A stretch of 64,000 nt of DNA from Voacanga thouarsii (taxonomy: Eukaryota > Streptophyta > Magnoliopsida > Gentianales > Apocynaceae): positions 1,488,001 to 1,552,000 of the forward strand of contig JANUWF010001617.1 of assembly GCA_026120185.1 (NCBI GenBank). Reading direction: 5' to 3'. Numbering within the stretch: position 1 is the first letter of the stretch; each line of letters starts with the position of its first letter. Under the pieces are notes generated by a model. It had not been told where the DNA came from. It made no database searches and was given only the letters and a program-made list of their open reading frames with translations. The translations under genes were made by a program, and so were the position numbers. Shown piece by piece: positions 21,120-32,409 of the stretch.

Positions 21120-23397
21120 GCTACCCTTTGAGTAGAATTACTCCTCTGCCTTTTCTCAAAATGGTCATTTATCCTTTCACCTCTTTCTCTACCTTTTGTC
21201 CTTATTTTTTTTGGATCTTGAACAATATTAGTAGCGGCCTCACACCCTCTCCCTCATGGCTACTATTCTAAGCTGGATCTTTAATCCCTGAATGTGAATC
21301 AATCACATTATTTTTTTTTGAAATACTCTTCTACTCTAGTGGCTATACTTTCAAGTCCTTACCACATAATGAGCCCAGTTACCTCATGAGATTGACTTCT
21401 AGAAGCAAGATCATAAGTAAATCTCAAAGCTTGATTTGTATAGACAATATCCGAACTTGAACCCTCCATGTTGAATATCCTGACTTGGTCCACGTCACTT
21501 ACCCGTTTTCGAACATCTTTACTCCACCTTTTCAACAAGTATTTTTCTAGAATAGTAGCCACCTTTTTTGCATTGAGAGCTACCAATGCATGTGTGCATA
21601 ATATCCCATACGATTCAAATTTTTTACAGATACATTTAACAGTATTACTAGCTGTATCAAGGTATACTTTACTTGTCTTCGGTCCCTATTTAGTATCTAA
21701 AGTAACACTAAAATTGAAGGTGGATTCACCACATGGTTCTTCATCATGGGATGATGCTAAAATGCCCGTAAACTCTTTCTCAAACAACTTGTACAGTTTA
21801 TGAGTATAGAAGCAGACAGCTTGTTGCAATAGTAGGCTAATTTTTACAACAAGGGGTGGTTTACCTTGTTTACACACAAAATCAGCCTGAGCCTCGATTT
21901 GGTGCCATTCTCCAAGTTTTCGGTCAAATGCAACAACAAATTTCGTAAGGGAAGTAGTCTTACTACCATTACCATTTAAAACACTATTCGTACCCTCACT
22001 TCTTGAAATGCGTTTGAACCCAGCACTAAACGATTCATTGGTAAGAGCTATAGACCATCTTTCTCGAAGATTGTGCAATCTTTCTAGTCATTTATGCCCA
22101 CTCAAATTGTAGTTATTGATCATTTCAACCCATGTCTTATCAAACTCCTCCCTCGTCTCACACACAGTCAAGCACTTATGAAATATTTGTTGAAACTTTA
22201 CATCACTATTGAGGCCTCCTAGGTATGATGGGGCATTTTTACAAATGTGCCACAGACACAATCTATGTTGGCTCTCAGAAAACACTATATCAGCAGCTTT
22301 CATAATTGCTGCATCTTGGTCAGTCATAAATTTCACTGGCTGTTTATTATTCATAGACTCCAAAAATGATTTAAATGTCCACTCAAATGATGCAGCAGTC
22401 TCGTCAGATAAAAATGCACAAGCAAATACAATAGTCTGCCAATGGTGATTTACCCCAATGAATGGTGCACACACTAAGTTGTATTTGTTGGTTCTATACG
22501 TAGCATCAAAGACTACAATATCACCGAAGAAATCATAATCAACCTGGCATCTACCATCCCTCCAAAAGAAATTGTGAATTCTCCTTTTATCATCTAACTC
22601 AACATCCCAAAAAAAGATACCTTCAGCGCTAGATCTATGCTTAAAATGATTGACTAAACTTTGAGCATCTCCCTTATCGATCAAGGAGTTTCTTCTATTG
22701 TTAAGTTCATTAAATGCATCTTTTTTCAAGAATCCAACTCTTGCAACACCACCACCTTCTTTTATCATATACGAAAATGCTTGGGAAGTCTTTATTCCGG
22801 AACTGACCATTTGCTCCAAAGTGTCTCCTTAAGCTTGTAATACACGACGGGCTGATCTTAACAACTGTATCTCATATGCATTTGCCATTTCATGGTTATG
22901 CTCCTTGTGTAGTTTAACAACCTTTCAACTACCATCCTTTTCAACATCAAACTGCACCATTGCCTTACAAGCAATTCTTGTTTCTAACCTTTCGTGAGAA
23001 CCATCGTCACTTTCAGATTTTTTAACACATTGTTTTGAGAAATAGAAGATTTTTGACCTAATATTTCTTGTCCCTTGCACATAGTACTGTTTCCCTTCCT
23101 TACACTAAAGCCACATACATATGAATACTCACAGTATAAGTCATATGCTTTCTGTTGGCAATCTACAACTATAGTCATTAATTTTTTTTCCATTCTCTCA
23201 ATTATTGATGCTTCTTGATTTTCATCCTCCCCATCATCTTTTTCCTCTGCTTGACCAACAGACACAATTTGAATATCATTATCACTGTTGTCTTGTCGTG
23301 ATTGAATTTCTTCATAAGTTTGGTGCAAGAATTGAACTTCTTCATCCTCGCCTTCTTCTAAATCATCAATGAAGATACTATCTGTATAGCTTGACAT
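21120..23397 (-). pseudogene. MULE transposase, FAR1/FHY3 family, broken
   Basis: Cut-and-paste transposase. Start chosen at ATG 23397 (MSSYTDSIF). Order: an acidic N-terminus; a FAR1-type zinc-finger DNA-binding region (AYDLYCEYSYVCGFSVRKG, then C.A.V.FDVEKDG and LHKEHNHEM); an RNase H-like MULE core with candidate catalytic Asp residues in VFDATY (22505-22507) and MTDQDA, plus LCLWHICKNA; a SWIM zinc finger (CICKKFESYGILCTHA, near 21590-21640); and, after a probable intron, DPKKIRTKGR. In-frame stops replace Trp at about 22926 and 22092; others are at about 22829 and 21690. One frameshift lies near 21170. It is therefore a transposase relic and not one of the domesticated FAR1/FHY3 light-signalling genes, which agrees with its place between intact MULE ends. 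Confidence 0.85.
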
Positions 23398-23819
23398 CCT
23401 ACAAACCAAAATTGACACTCCACGTGTCAAAGGAGAAGTTGTTGATATCAAATCTACACTAGTGTTTTTTCAAAAAGGTAAGTCAGAGTGGTACTTATAG
23501 CTAGGACTCCCTTGAATTATTTAGGTAATTAATCACATTATTTCCCATAACTTGTTGCTCATTTGAGTGTGTTCTTTTTATCCTTTATTTAAACTTTAGA
23601 TATAAAGCAGCTTGATCATAATGGACTTGAAAAGGTAAAATGCAAGCAAAACTAGAAAAATGCTACACTGTTTTGGATAATGATTTTACATAGACTGCTG
23701 AACGATAGACTTATAAGTTAGTTTATTAGTATGTTGAGATAAACTACTCTCTTAATCCAAAAATACGGTGCCTAGATCTACTACTAACTTTCCATCCTTT
23801 GTAAATATGATTAAAATTA

Positions 23820-24091
23820 GTCATTACATGCTAAGAAAACTCCATGATTTGGAAATCAAGATTGCTTCATTAAGGGAATAACGTTGTGAGTGAGGCTGAT
23901 ATGAACATACATTATCAGTCAAAATATTCAACTAAAGAAGTCAGATCTGTGCAAACGTGCATCAGCAAGTTCTCTAAGATTTGTCTCCAAATACAAGTTT
24001 TTCCAGATTCATTGTACAATGAACGAACCTAGAAATTGTAGAACAGGTGTCATTACATGTTAAGAAAACTCCATGATTTGGAAATCAAGAT
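23820..24091 (+). repeat. 43 bp direct repeat near the right MULE end
   Basis: GTCATTACATG(C/T)TAAGAAAAC and the next ~22 bp occur at 23820-23862 and 24049-24091 with one mismatch. The spacing of 229 bp and the position upstream of the transposase start suggest a local duplication. Confidence 0.8.
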
Positions 24092-24720
24092 GCCCATTGC
24101 CTATGCTTGGTTATTATTGAAGTTATGTTTACTAAATTAAAAGGGCATTACAAACTTACAAACACATGAAAACACACCTGTTTTGCACCTTATCAAAATT
24201 AGACTGCCGGCCGAGTGGATGCGTGTGGACCAAAATCTTGATGAAGAGAATGCTGCAATGATTAAAGAAAGGAATGCATGTAATTCTTCACTGCAACCAA
24301 GCCATCGAGGAGTTCAAGTTCAGATGGAGGTGAAGAAGAAAGAATTGCTCTCGGTGTTGTATGAAAATGAGACCCAAGAGGAGGGTCGAATAGAGAAAAC
24401 GGAAGTTAATGCTACAATTATTAAGTGAATGCTGCTACAATTGATGAGGAAATGTGGTCTCCTTGCTTCTACAAATCACCTCTGCAAACAAGGCTGAAGA
24501 GAGCGAGAGACAACGTCGGCTGAAGAGAGCTGGTTGGCGTCGCTGGCTGCTAAAGAGAGAGAGAACAAGGCGAAAGAGAGAGACTCAAAAAAATGGAAAA
24601 TTTTTTAGAGAAACAGAGCACTGGTGATTTCTGGGCGGGATGTCCGAAAAGGAAAAAATTAAAAAGAAAAAAAATGTTATTTCAATTAAATAATCAAAGC
24701 TGCCATGTAGCGATCTCTAA

Positions 24721-24789
24721 GGTCATTTGGACCCACCCGGTGCACAATGCACAGGTGGCACTGTGCACCAAGTTCATATAAGAATTTCC
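24721..24789 (-). repeat. Right terminal inverted repeat of the MULE
   Basis: 69 bp; read on the minus strand it begins GGAAATTCTTATATGAAC. It includes a GGTGCAC...GTGCACC inverted pair with a 17 nt loop, a possible protein-binding hairpin. Confidence 0.85.
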
Positions 24790-24799
24790 TAATTTAAAA
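24790..24799. repeat. Right target-site duplication of the MULE
   Basis: TAATTTAAAA, identical to 15299-15308. Confidence 0.85.
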
Positions 24800-27700
24800 T
24801 GCCCTCTCAATCTATTCTCCTTCTTCTCTCCTACTTCACTTACATGGAAACAATTTTGAGGAAGCTAAGTAGTATTGGCAAGTGAGTTAGGTCGGTCCAA
24901 GATTCGTAGCTGGCCCAGACCCCTTATGGTAAGTCGCTTTGCGATCTAATCTCGCAGGTCAATTTGTGTTGAGTCAGAAAAAAAATTTCTTGGCCCTAGG
25001 CCCGCGGACTTCCATGGATTGACTGGCTAACCTGTAAAAATTCAGCTCTTTGATTTTTTTAATAAATATTTTTGCCCCCATCCAATGACCATATTCACTT
25101 CTTCATCTCAAAAACTCTATAAATACCTCAAATTAGCTATAAAACTAACCAAATACTCTCTTGAAATCTCAATTCTCTCTATTTCTTTTTCAAAAAAGTG
25201 TAAATTTGTTAGGTATATATTTTTTGAATTCTTCAAGCATCTTCTTCAAAATTTAAAAGATCATTAAGTGGTCAAATCTTAATATCCTCAGATATTATTA
25301 TATTTAAATTTTAATTATTATAATATTTTTTAATAGGTTTAAATATCAAATTCCTTTCTTATATAATATTTATTATATTAATTAATAAAATCAATAAGGA
25401 ATTTAAGTCAAACCTCCAAGGTGCCTTTTCATATAATTAAAAATAATAATGTTATTTAAATTATAAAATGCTGAAAATTTTTTAAATTCCTAACAAAAAA
25501 ATTAAAATCTCTAAAAAAAAGAAAAGAAAGAAAAGGACCCACTAGACACAGATAGTCCCAAAACCCGGTCCGACTGGGGTTGGGATCAGCCCACATGACG
25601 GCACAACCCGAATTCGTACAAGTCAATCCACTTGTCATTGCTAAAGCTGAGTCAATCTTGATGGGCCATAATTTTCTATGGTGGAAGAAAGTTCTCTCTC
25701 TCTTTTTTTTTAATCTTTTCTTTATAACTAAATAAGAAATTCACTAATTTATATTTTCTCTCATTTTCTTCTATCTACCCCCTCTAACCAAATATATTAT
25801 AAATTGCATCTATTCCTCCTAATAGATATAAAAATTCCTCTCCCCTCCAGTTTTGTAAACCAAACATAATGTTAGTTTTGTCTTAATACAATATCTGTCA
25901 TTTATATACTTTGACACCTAAAATATAACTATATAATACATTAGAACATTCAATACTTATCATAATATTTTTAATACACTGTATATATTATGAATGTACT
26001 CGAATGGATAATATCTTATATAAATACATTGCATAATATCTTATACAATGTCTTGTATATAAATATATTTATATAATATATTAAATATACTATAAATGAA
26101 TATTCATACTCAATTCGTGTGGTTTTAAGTTCAAAAGAAAAGAAAAAAGCATTTTTTACATTATTCCAGTAAATAATAATATACTATTCTTTTCATTTTA
26201 AAATATTTATTATTTTTAAATTTTTAATTCAAATTATTAGTTATTTTGTAAGATTAAGAATGTATTTCTTATTTTTTCCAATTCCAATTATATTCTTATT
26301 ATTTATTATTTTACTAAATTATAATATCAATTAATTTTTAAATTTTAAAATAATATTACAATTTCTATAAGGACAATTTAATATTTTTCTCTAAAAACTT
26401 CAAATATTAGAACTTCTTTAATATGAATAATTTGGACAAGACTCATCTCCCATCTTAATAGTACTGGAACTACTTCAATATTTATATTTATAGATATTTA
26501 TAAAAAGGTTCAAAGACTAAACCTGTGTAAGAGCATTTTCTAGGCGCGTGGACATATGATAAATGCAAAACACACTGTATACTCTGAAGAAGGTAGCATA
26601 GGGAACACATATCGCCCCAAGAATTCTCAGGACACGCTCTCAATAAATGCAAATCACATCTCAAGTCTTCCTCCAAAGTTTAAACAGCATTAGGAAATTT
26701 CAGGATCAACACCATAAGTAAACGTATGGTACAAGAAGCAGATGAAAAATGGCTAAGCAAGAAAGGCAAATAGCTAAACCCGAACAAGAGCTTGCAAAGA
26801 ACATTTTGGTACAAAGTAAATCAGAAGTCTTTCCGATTAACAAATGCTACATAAGTGACAAGAAGAAAGCCATACAATCAGCCCATATCTCAAAAGGTTA
26901 GACAGCAAAGTATGTTTGCCCAAAACAATTGTTCCTTGGGGTCAGCAGATTTCCCCTCTTCTTGGAGATCTTACCAACCCAGTAGTTATCGGAAACATTT
27001 AGTACTTACCTGTTGTCCTTGTCAATCATTAATGCAGCATGACGAATATGCTGGATTAGCATGGACAAACCTGAATAAAAAGTCAGGAGACATTAATTCG
27101 AAAAACAATTCTGGATCGTCGCAATGAACCTAGCTGCTTTACCCTATTGATGCGTAAACTTCTGCATCTGATTTTGATCCCCGCAATGAACTTTGCTGCT
27201 TGGCCCTTTGCTGCTCGACGCTATTGATCTGTAAGATTCTGCACGGATGAACTTTGCTGCTTGAGCCTCTGATGCCCAATGAATTTTAACCTTTCCATAT
27301 ACTGTCACACACGAAATCTGGTTGTATCCCTTCAACCTCTACTTTATTAAGGATATTGGGCACGCTCTTAGATCCTATCGTATATGATGAGTTACAGATG
27401 GCCCCATGCAGGATTCAACCCCACCTACATCTCTTCCGAAAATTGGAACAGAAATTGTCTTAGAGCAGATCATGTTCCTAAAACAAATACATAGCAGCGG
27501 GAACAGTGGTAATTTTCATAGACATGGACGACACCTATGTCATTGCACATGCTTGAACATAACTCTTTTAACTCCAATCTAAGTTCTTCTCTCTTCTAAA
27601 AATTCCAACTCCTCTTCTTAAATTACGTAACACCATATAAGCCACCACTAAAGCAGGAACGGGGCTGCACCAGGAACATAAGTGATTCCTTAGTTCAGAT

Positions 27701-28082
27701 GACCTGTACAAGGGAAAACATCTTACACCCCAACCCAAAAAAAAAAGGTAGCATAAGATCATATTACGTGGATGAAGTTCAAGTAGGACAGAAGATCAGT
27801 GTCCAGACATCCTACACTTCCACAATCACACTTGAAAAACATTTCAACCAAATTGTACGAATGGTAGAAATCATGAACTATGGATTCAGAAGTCCTTTTC
27901 TTCTTCTTTACTTTCTGAACATCACCTGAGCTATGATTTACACAAATTGCTGTAATTCTAAGTAATCATCATAATATCTCCAAAAGAATACAACCATCAG
28001 AATATATTACAGAAATATGAAAAGAAACAAAGCATAAGTTGATACATACAGTAGGTAGCAGAATTCCTTGATCCAGCTATTA
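24800..28082. other. AT-rich intergenic region between the MULE and the PPR gene
   Basis: 3.3 kb without a supportable gene. GC-richer patches at 24880-25010 and 25540-25640 (GGCCC/GGTTGGG-type words beside a TATA-like CTATAAATACC) resemble ends of old hAT elements, but I found no terminal repeats. 26180-26440 is a dispersed repeat listed separately. 27144-27290 carries a ~77 bp imperfect tandem duplication (CTATTGAT...GTAA at 27144 and 27221). The part nearest 28082 should include the PPR 3' UTR. Confidence 0.45.
26180..26440. repeat. Dispersed AT-rich repeat, copy 1 (MITE-like)
   Basis: Similar along its length to 31215-31470. Shared words are CCAATT..A, TTTTTAAATTTTAAAA, AAGGA.AATT.AAT and AAAAACTTCA.ATATTA. 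The other copy starts with a CGTTTCAAAATAATTATCATTTTT-like stretch reminiscent of Stowaway-type MITE ends, but clear terminal repeats are not visible. Confidence 0.45.
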
Positions 28083-30197
28083 TCACCAGTAATCACCACA
28101 TGAACAAGTTCCACTTTTGAAGCGATGAAACCTGCTGGCATCCCTCAGAACAATTTCCCTTTTGGTAACCATGGCCATTACTTTGATGGCATTATGGCAA
28201 TCACTGCAAATTCTATGGCTCTGGACAAGACGCAATGGAGCGGAATCAACCGAGTTGATTAGGCCAAAGGAAATTGCCAATTTTTCACCATGATAATGCT
28301 GTAATTCCTCCTCTCTCTCATCAACATCGGGAAGCAAGGATTTGCCTTCTGGAACATAGCCTTGTTTTGAGATCTCTTGCATCAGTTTGTCTAATTTCTC
28401 ATAGATCTGTTTGGTTTGTTTGTGACGCTTATCTCCAGACAAGAAAGAGTATGATTCTTTCTTGATTTCTATCCAAGTGCATGCAGGCAACATTCTCAGG
28501 CCTTTTCTTTTCAGGGTCCTGATGACAGCAGCAGCTTCATCCAACTTTCCAGAACTATTGTATATATTTAAAAGTACTACATAATTACTCAACTTTTCTG
28601 GCTCCATCCCATAAAGTTTCTCAGCTGCAAATTTTCCAAGCACAAGATTCCTGTGGATCCTACAAGCAGTGAGCAAGGCAGCCCACATATTCACAGTTGG
28701 CTCAAATGGGGCATCTCTTATTAACGCCAAAGCTTCATCCAAAAGTCCCTCTCGGCCTAACAACTCAACCATACAGGCATAGTGCATTGCTCGAGGCTTC
28801 ACCTTAAAATCCCTAGTCATTGAGTCAAAAATTTCCCATCCATGATCTAATAAACCTGAATAACTACAAGCCGCTAGAACAGCAAGAAATGTAACATGGT
28901 TGGGAGCCATTCCTTCATGAATCATCCGGTCAAATAGCTCAACAGCCTCAGCACCTTGACCATGATTACCATGTCCAGCTATTAGCGCATTCCAGGAGAC
29001 GACATTCTTTTGGGGCATCCTCTCAAAAACATTCCGGGCATCTTCTATCCTTCCCCATTTGCTATAGAAGTCCACAAGAGCAGTATTAGCCACTACATCC
29101 GATCCGAAACCATGACGAACTAACCCTGCATGAGCCTGCTTAGCATGCTCTAAGGAAGCTAACCTCGTACACACTCTTACAATCATTGAAAAGGTGAAAT
29201 GATCCATTTTTATGCCAGAATCTCGCATATCATAATACATGCTCAAGGCTTCCTCGCTATAACCATGGAGTGCATACCCCGCAATAATACTATTCCATCC
29301 CACAGTTGTCTTCTCTGGCATCTCATCAAAAACAAATCTTGCATCATCAATGCTGCCACATTTGCTATACATGTCGATCAAAGCACAAGATACATAAAGG
29401 TCATCAGCTACGTCCAATTTCAAAGCCAAACAATGCAATTGTCTCCCTGGAGAAATCAATTCCAAACCAGCAGATGCTCGGATCATTGTTGCAACTGTGC
29501 GAGAACCAGCATCAGAAAGCTCCTCCTGCATCATAAAAAACAACCGAAAGGCTTCAAAAAAATTTCCTGCATCAACAAGCCCCCCAATCATTGTATTCCA
29601 AGAAACCATGTTTCTTTCAGGCATTTCATCAAAAAACTTCTGGGCATCAATCAGCATCCCACATTTCACATGCATCAGCAAGACCCTATTGCTCAAATAC
29701 TGATCTGGTTCAAATCCACCACTAACCATATAATTATACACCCGTTTTACCCCCCTAACAGATTTCAAACCGATGCAAGCGCTGACCAGTGCATCATAAG
29801 TACTATTGCTCCTACTATGCTCATCTTCGCACTCTAAAATCTCAAACAATTCAAGAGCCTCGTTGTACCGCCCGTGCAAAACCAGCTTCTCTATCTGAGT
29901 TCGAATTCCAGAGCTAAAACTCTCATCCACCATCGCCTTGCTCTCTTCCATCAAACTGCCAGCATTTTTCCAAGGTTTTGGCACTTTAGGCACCCGAATT
30001 GAATGCTGCGGACGTGGTTTGAGATTTTGTTCTAGAGAAGAAGAGTGAATCTTTTGCAAAAACCAGCCTGTTTTATACTTGCTCTTCTTGAAATCAAAAT
30101 CCCATCTCTCTATAGCGAAAGCATTGTTGTTTGTTAGTGGAGATGCCATTGTAGAGCAAGCATGTAACTTATCAAAACTCATTGAAATATCCAACAT
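28083..30197 (-). CDS. DYW-class pentatricopeptide repeat protein, At5g50390-like
   Basis: 704 aa, intronless and intact. PLS-class PPR proteins bind organelle RNA and the DYW domain performs C-to-U editing. An N-terminal basic, Ser-rich stretch suggests organelle import. From about residue 130 to 540 there are repeated PPR blocks (ERNMVSWNTMIGGLVDAGNF, EKTTVGWNSIIAGYALHGYS, NVVSWNALIAGHGNHG). E/E+ motifs follow (PTVNMWAALLTACRIH, YVVLLNIYNSSGK). The C-terminal DYW deaminase has HGE (636-638), CSDC (664-667), the second metal site HRF...CSC, and terminal DYW. Overall order and wording resemble Arabidopsis At5g50390 as I recall it. ATG at 30197 is the first in frame; Met6 and Met17 are alternatives. 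The editing target is unknown. Confidence 0.93.
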   Translation of the reverse strand: MLDISMSFDKLHACSTMASPLTNNNAFAIERWDFDFKKSKYKTGWFLQKIHSSSLEQNLKPRPQHSIRVPKVPKPWKNAGSLMEESKAMVDESFSSGIRTQIEKLVLHGRYNEALELFEILECEDEHSRSNSTYDALVSACIGLKSVRGVKRVYNYMVSGGFEPDQYLSNRVLLMHVKCGMLIDAQKFFDEMPERNMVSWNTMIGGLVDAGNFFEAFRLFFMMQEELSDAGSRTVATMIRASAGLELISPGRQLHCLALKLDVADDLYVSCALIDMYSKCGSIDDARFVFDEMPEKTTVGWNSIIAGYALHGYSEEALSMYYDMRDSGIKMDHFTFSMIVRVCTRLASLEHAKQAHAGLVRHGFGSDVVANTALVDFYSKWGRIEDARNVFERMPQKNVVSWNALIAGHGNHGQGAEAVELFDRMIHEGMAPNHVTFLAVLAACSYSGLLDHGWEIFDSMTRDFKVKPRAMHYACMVELLGREGLLDEALALIRDAPFEPTVNMWAALLTACRIHRNLVLGKFAAEKLYGMEPEKLSNYVVLLNIYNSSGKLDEAAAVIRTLKRKGLRMLPACTWIEIKKESYSFLSGDKRHKQTKQIYEKLDKLMQEISKQGYVPEGKSLLPDVDEREEELQHYHGEKLAISFGLINSVDSAPLRLVQSHRICSDCHNAIKVMAMVTKREIVLRDASRFHRFKSGTCSCGDYW

Positions 30198-31915
30198 GGC
30201 GGTTGTTTGCCAGTGATTGCTTTAAAGAAAGTAAAATCAGAGGAAAAGCGAAGTAACCGGTTGCCCAAGAACGAAGATGGGAGAACGGAAAACAAAGACC
30301 GTGTCATCTTCGAAAGGTCCGCCGGTTCCTGTGACGTTTAAGGTGGGAAAAATATAAACATACCATCATTTCCCAATAAGCCCTTCAAAATGGACTATAC
30401 TTGAGTCCAGTTGGGCTTCACTGTAGAATTATTTCACTGTGAGATTATTGAGAAAGTGATTTGATATTTTAAGTAAAACTAAGAACTTAATAAGTATTCA
30501 AATTACAAATTTAATTAAACGCATTTTATAATAAAATTTTATTATTATTTAATTAATTAAGATATACTAATTTGCTATAAATTTTAAATGAATTAAAAAT
30601 TATTTAAGTGTTAAGTCTGAATATATTAAATATTTTTTAACTATTAATATTTATATATTTAATTTAAATTATAATAAAATATAACATAAAAATAAATTAT
30701 AATTACTTCAAATTTCATATTTCATATTCAGTCTTCAAATCTTAATTTTCAGAATTAAGTACTTAAATAATTAGCTTCAATTTGCACATTTTCAGTTTTA
30801 TCAAACGAGTCCTAAGTCTTATAATTAAATTTAAATTATTGAAAAGATAAGTATTTTTATACATATATAAAAAATATAATATTAACTAATTAGTGTATAA
30901 ATGTACATAATAATTAAACTTGATCACAAACTTTGGCTCGATAAAATAATTCAAATTTAAACTCAAAAATATTGAATTCAAATATATTCCAAATAATTAG
31001 ATACAGATTAAGTTTACGCGGAATCTTATCAATCGATATATTTAATTAAAACTATGTTTGGATAGTGTAAAAGGAGAAGAAAATGGTAGAGAAAACACTT
31101 ATTATTTGGTTAGGAAGGAAACATTAAAGGCAAGTAAATTAGGAAATAGAGTTTAGGGAGTAATGAAGATGAAAATACAAATATGTCTTTCTATATTTTG
31201 ACTTATTTTATAGGTAATCTCTATTTTATTCGTTTCAAAATAATTATCATTTTTAAAGACTTTTATATTTTAAACTATCTATTATTTTATGCAATAAAAA
31301 TATATTTGTTTTCTTTTTTTCCAATTATACCTCATCAGTTATTATTTCATTAAACCATAACATGAATGAATTTTTAAATTTTAAAACAACTTTATAATTT
31401 CCAATAAGGATAATTCAATCATTTTTCTTAAAAACTTCATAAATATTAAAATTTTATTAATATGTTTGATTTGTATAATAGTAACAATTATTTTAAAATA
31501 AATACTAAATTAAACATATTAGAAATTTTTTTCTTCTCACCTTCTATAATACAACCAAATAATTTTTTTCCACTCTTACTAAATAAAGTGAAAGTAAAAA
31601 TATATCCTTACGCTTTATTAGACCCCTTAAATATTGAAACGACGCCATTTGCCCAACAATTTCGTTCCCAAAAATTCATCTTCCTAAAGATACAAATGAC
31701 CATAATGAAGTATTCTAAATATGGATTCACTTTAGTCCAATTTAGCTTTGTACCAAATTATTCGTTTTTTATAAATTATTTTTGTTAGTTTTATCCATAA
31801 TTTCGTAGTTTTGTACATATTGTAGGTTTTATATGCAGATTGTTGGGCAGCTTCTTCCTTCTTGTGCCTTGTAATAATGTAAGGTTCCTAAAATAAAAAA
31901 TAAATAAAAATCTCA
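30198..31915. other. PPR promoter/5' UTR and AT-rich spacer up to copia B
   Basis: The first ~150 bases are GC-richer and probably hold the PPR 5' UTR and core promoter; no clear TATA box is seen. The rest is AT-rich with the second copy of a dispersed repeat at 31215-31470. An open frame at 31462-31788 is AT-rich and has no motif, so I do not call it a gene. Confidence 0.5.
31215..31470. repeat. Dispersed AT-rich repeat, copy 2 (MITE-like)
   Basis: Homologous to 26180-26440 in the same orientation, roughly 70% alike by eye. The start contains TTCAAAATAATTATCATTTT, a stretch common near plant Stowaway-like MITE ends. Confidence 0.45.
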
Positions 31916-32284
31916 TATTATAAAATTAGGGTAGTGTTAGAATAAAATCTACACACTACACACTAAGAAAATTCTAACTATTCTTTGCACAAAAATTTCT
32001 CTTTAAACTTCTCTCTTTCTTTCTCTCACAATTCTTTCTCTAATCTTTCTTTCACTAATATTTCTTTCACAAAATGATGGTGTATTACAAGTTTAGAGAA
32101 TAGCACTATTTATAGAGCTCTAATTAGTGGAATACATTATGGCATACATCATCTTCCACTAATTTCAATTAGTGGTGTCTCCACTAAATGATGGACATCC
32201 ATAAAAATTTTCTATAATAATTCACATAAATCCATAATTAGTAGAACCTCCACTAATTAATAAATATTCCAATAATTCATAACA
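31916..32284 (-). repeat. 3' LTR of copia B
   Basis: 369 bp. Its outer end reads TATTAT on the + strand where other copies have TGTTAT, so the terminal CA has decayed to TA. Adjacent polypurine tract (minus strand) is CCAAGGAGGAG. Near its start it shares AATAAA.ATTCC with the A 5' LTR. Confidence 0.93.
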
Positions 32285-32409
32285 CTCCTCCTTGGATGTC
32301 CATCCATTACATAAAGAATATGCCTCGTTAAAACCTTACTAGATAAAAACCCAGTGGGAAAAAAAATCTAGTGAAGGAAAAAGAGTACACTATTCTATAT
32401 GTCTGTTTA

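Larger units (their letters stand above)
15309..24789. mobile_element. Mutator-like element (MULE) with FAR1-type transposase
   Basis: A 9.48 kb element bounded by terminal inverted repeats 15309-15370 and 24721-24789, which match over GGAAATTCTTA.ATGAAC and GGTGCACAG, then TGTGCA and GTGGGTC.AAATG. A 10 bp target duplication flanks it. A FAR1/FHY3-related transposase runs leftward from 23397. Just inside both ends the inward-reading strand is strongly CT-rich. The left ~5.5 kb holds non-transposase sequence: a CT-rich tandem repeat, an RNase H1-like domain fragment and a 100 bp-period minisatellite. The transposase is broken by stops, so movement would need enzyme from another copy. Confidence 0.88.

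Noticed and set aside
21686..23451. A functional FAR1/FHY3 light-signalling gene
   Set aside because: Broken by several stops, including at conserved Trp codons, and located inside MULE ends with a target duplication.
24880..25640. A small hAT element with GC-rich ends
   Set aside because: Composition is suggestive, but no terminal inverted repeats or 8 bp duplication could be found.
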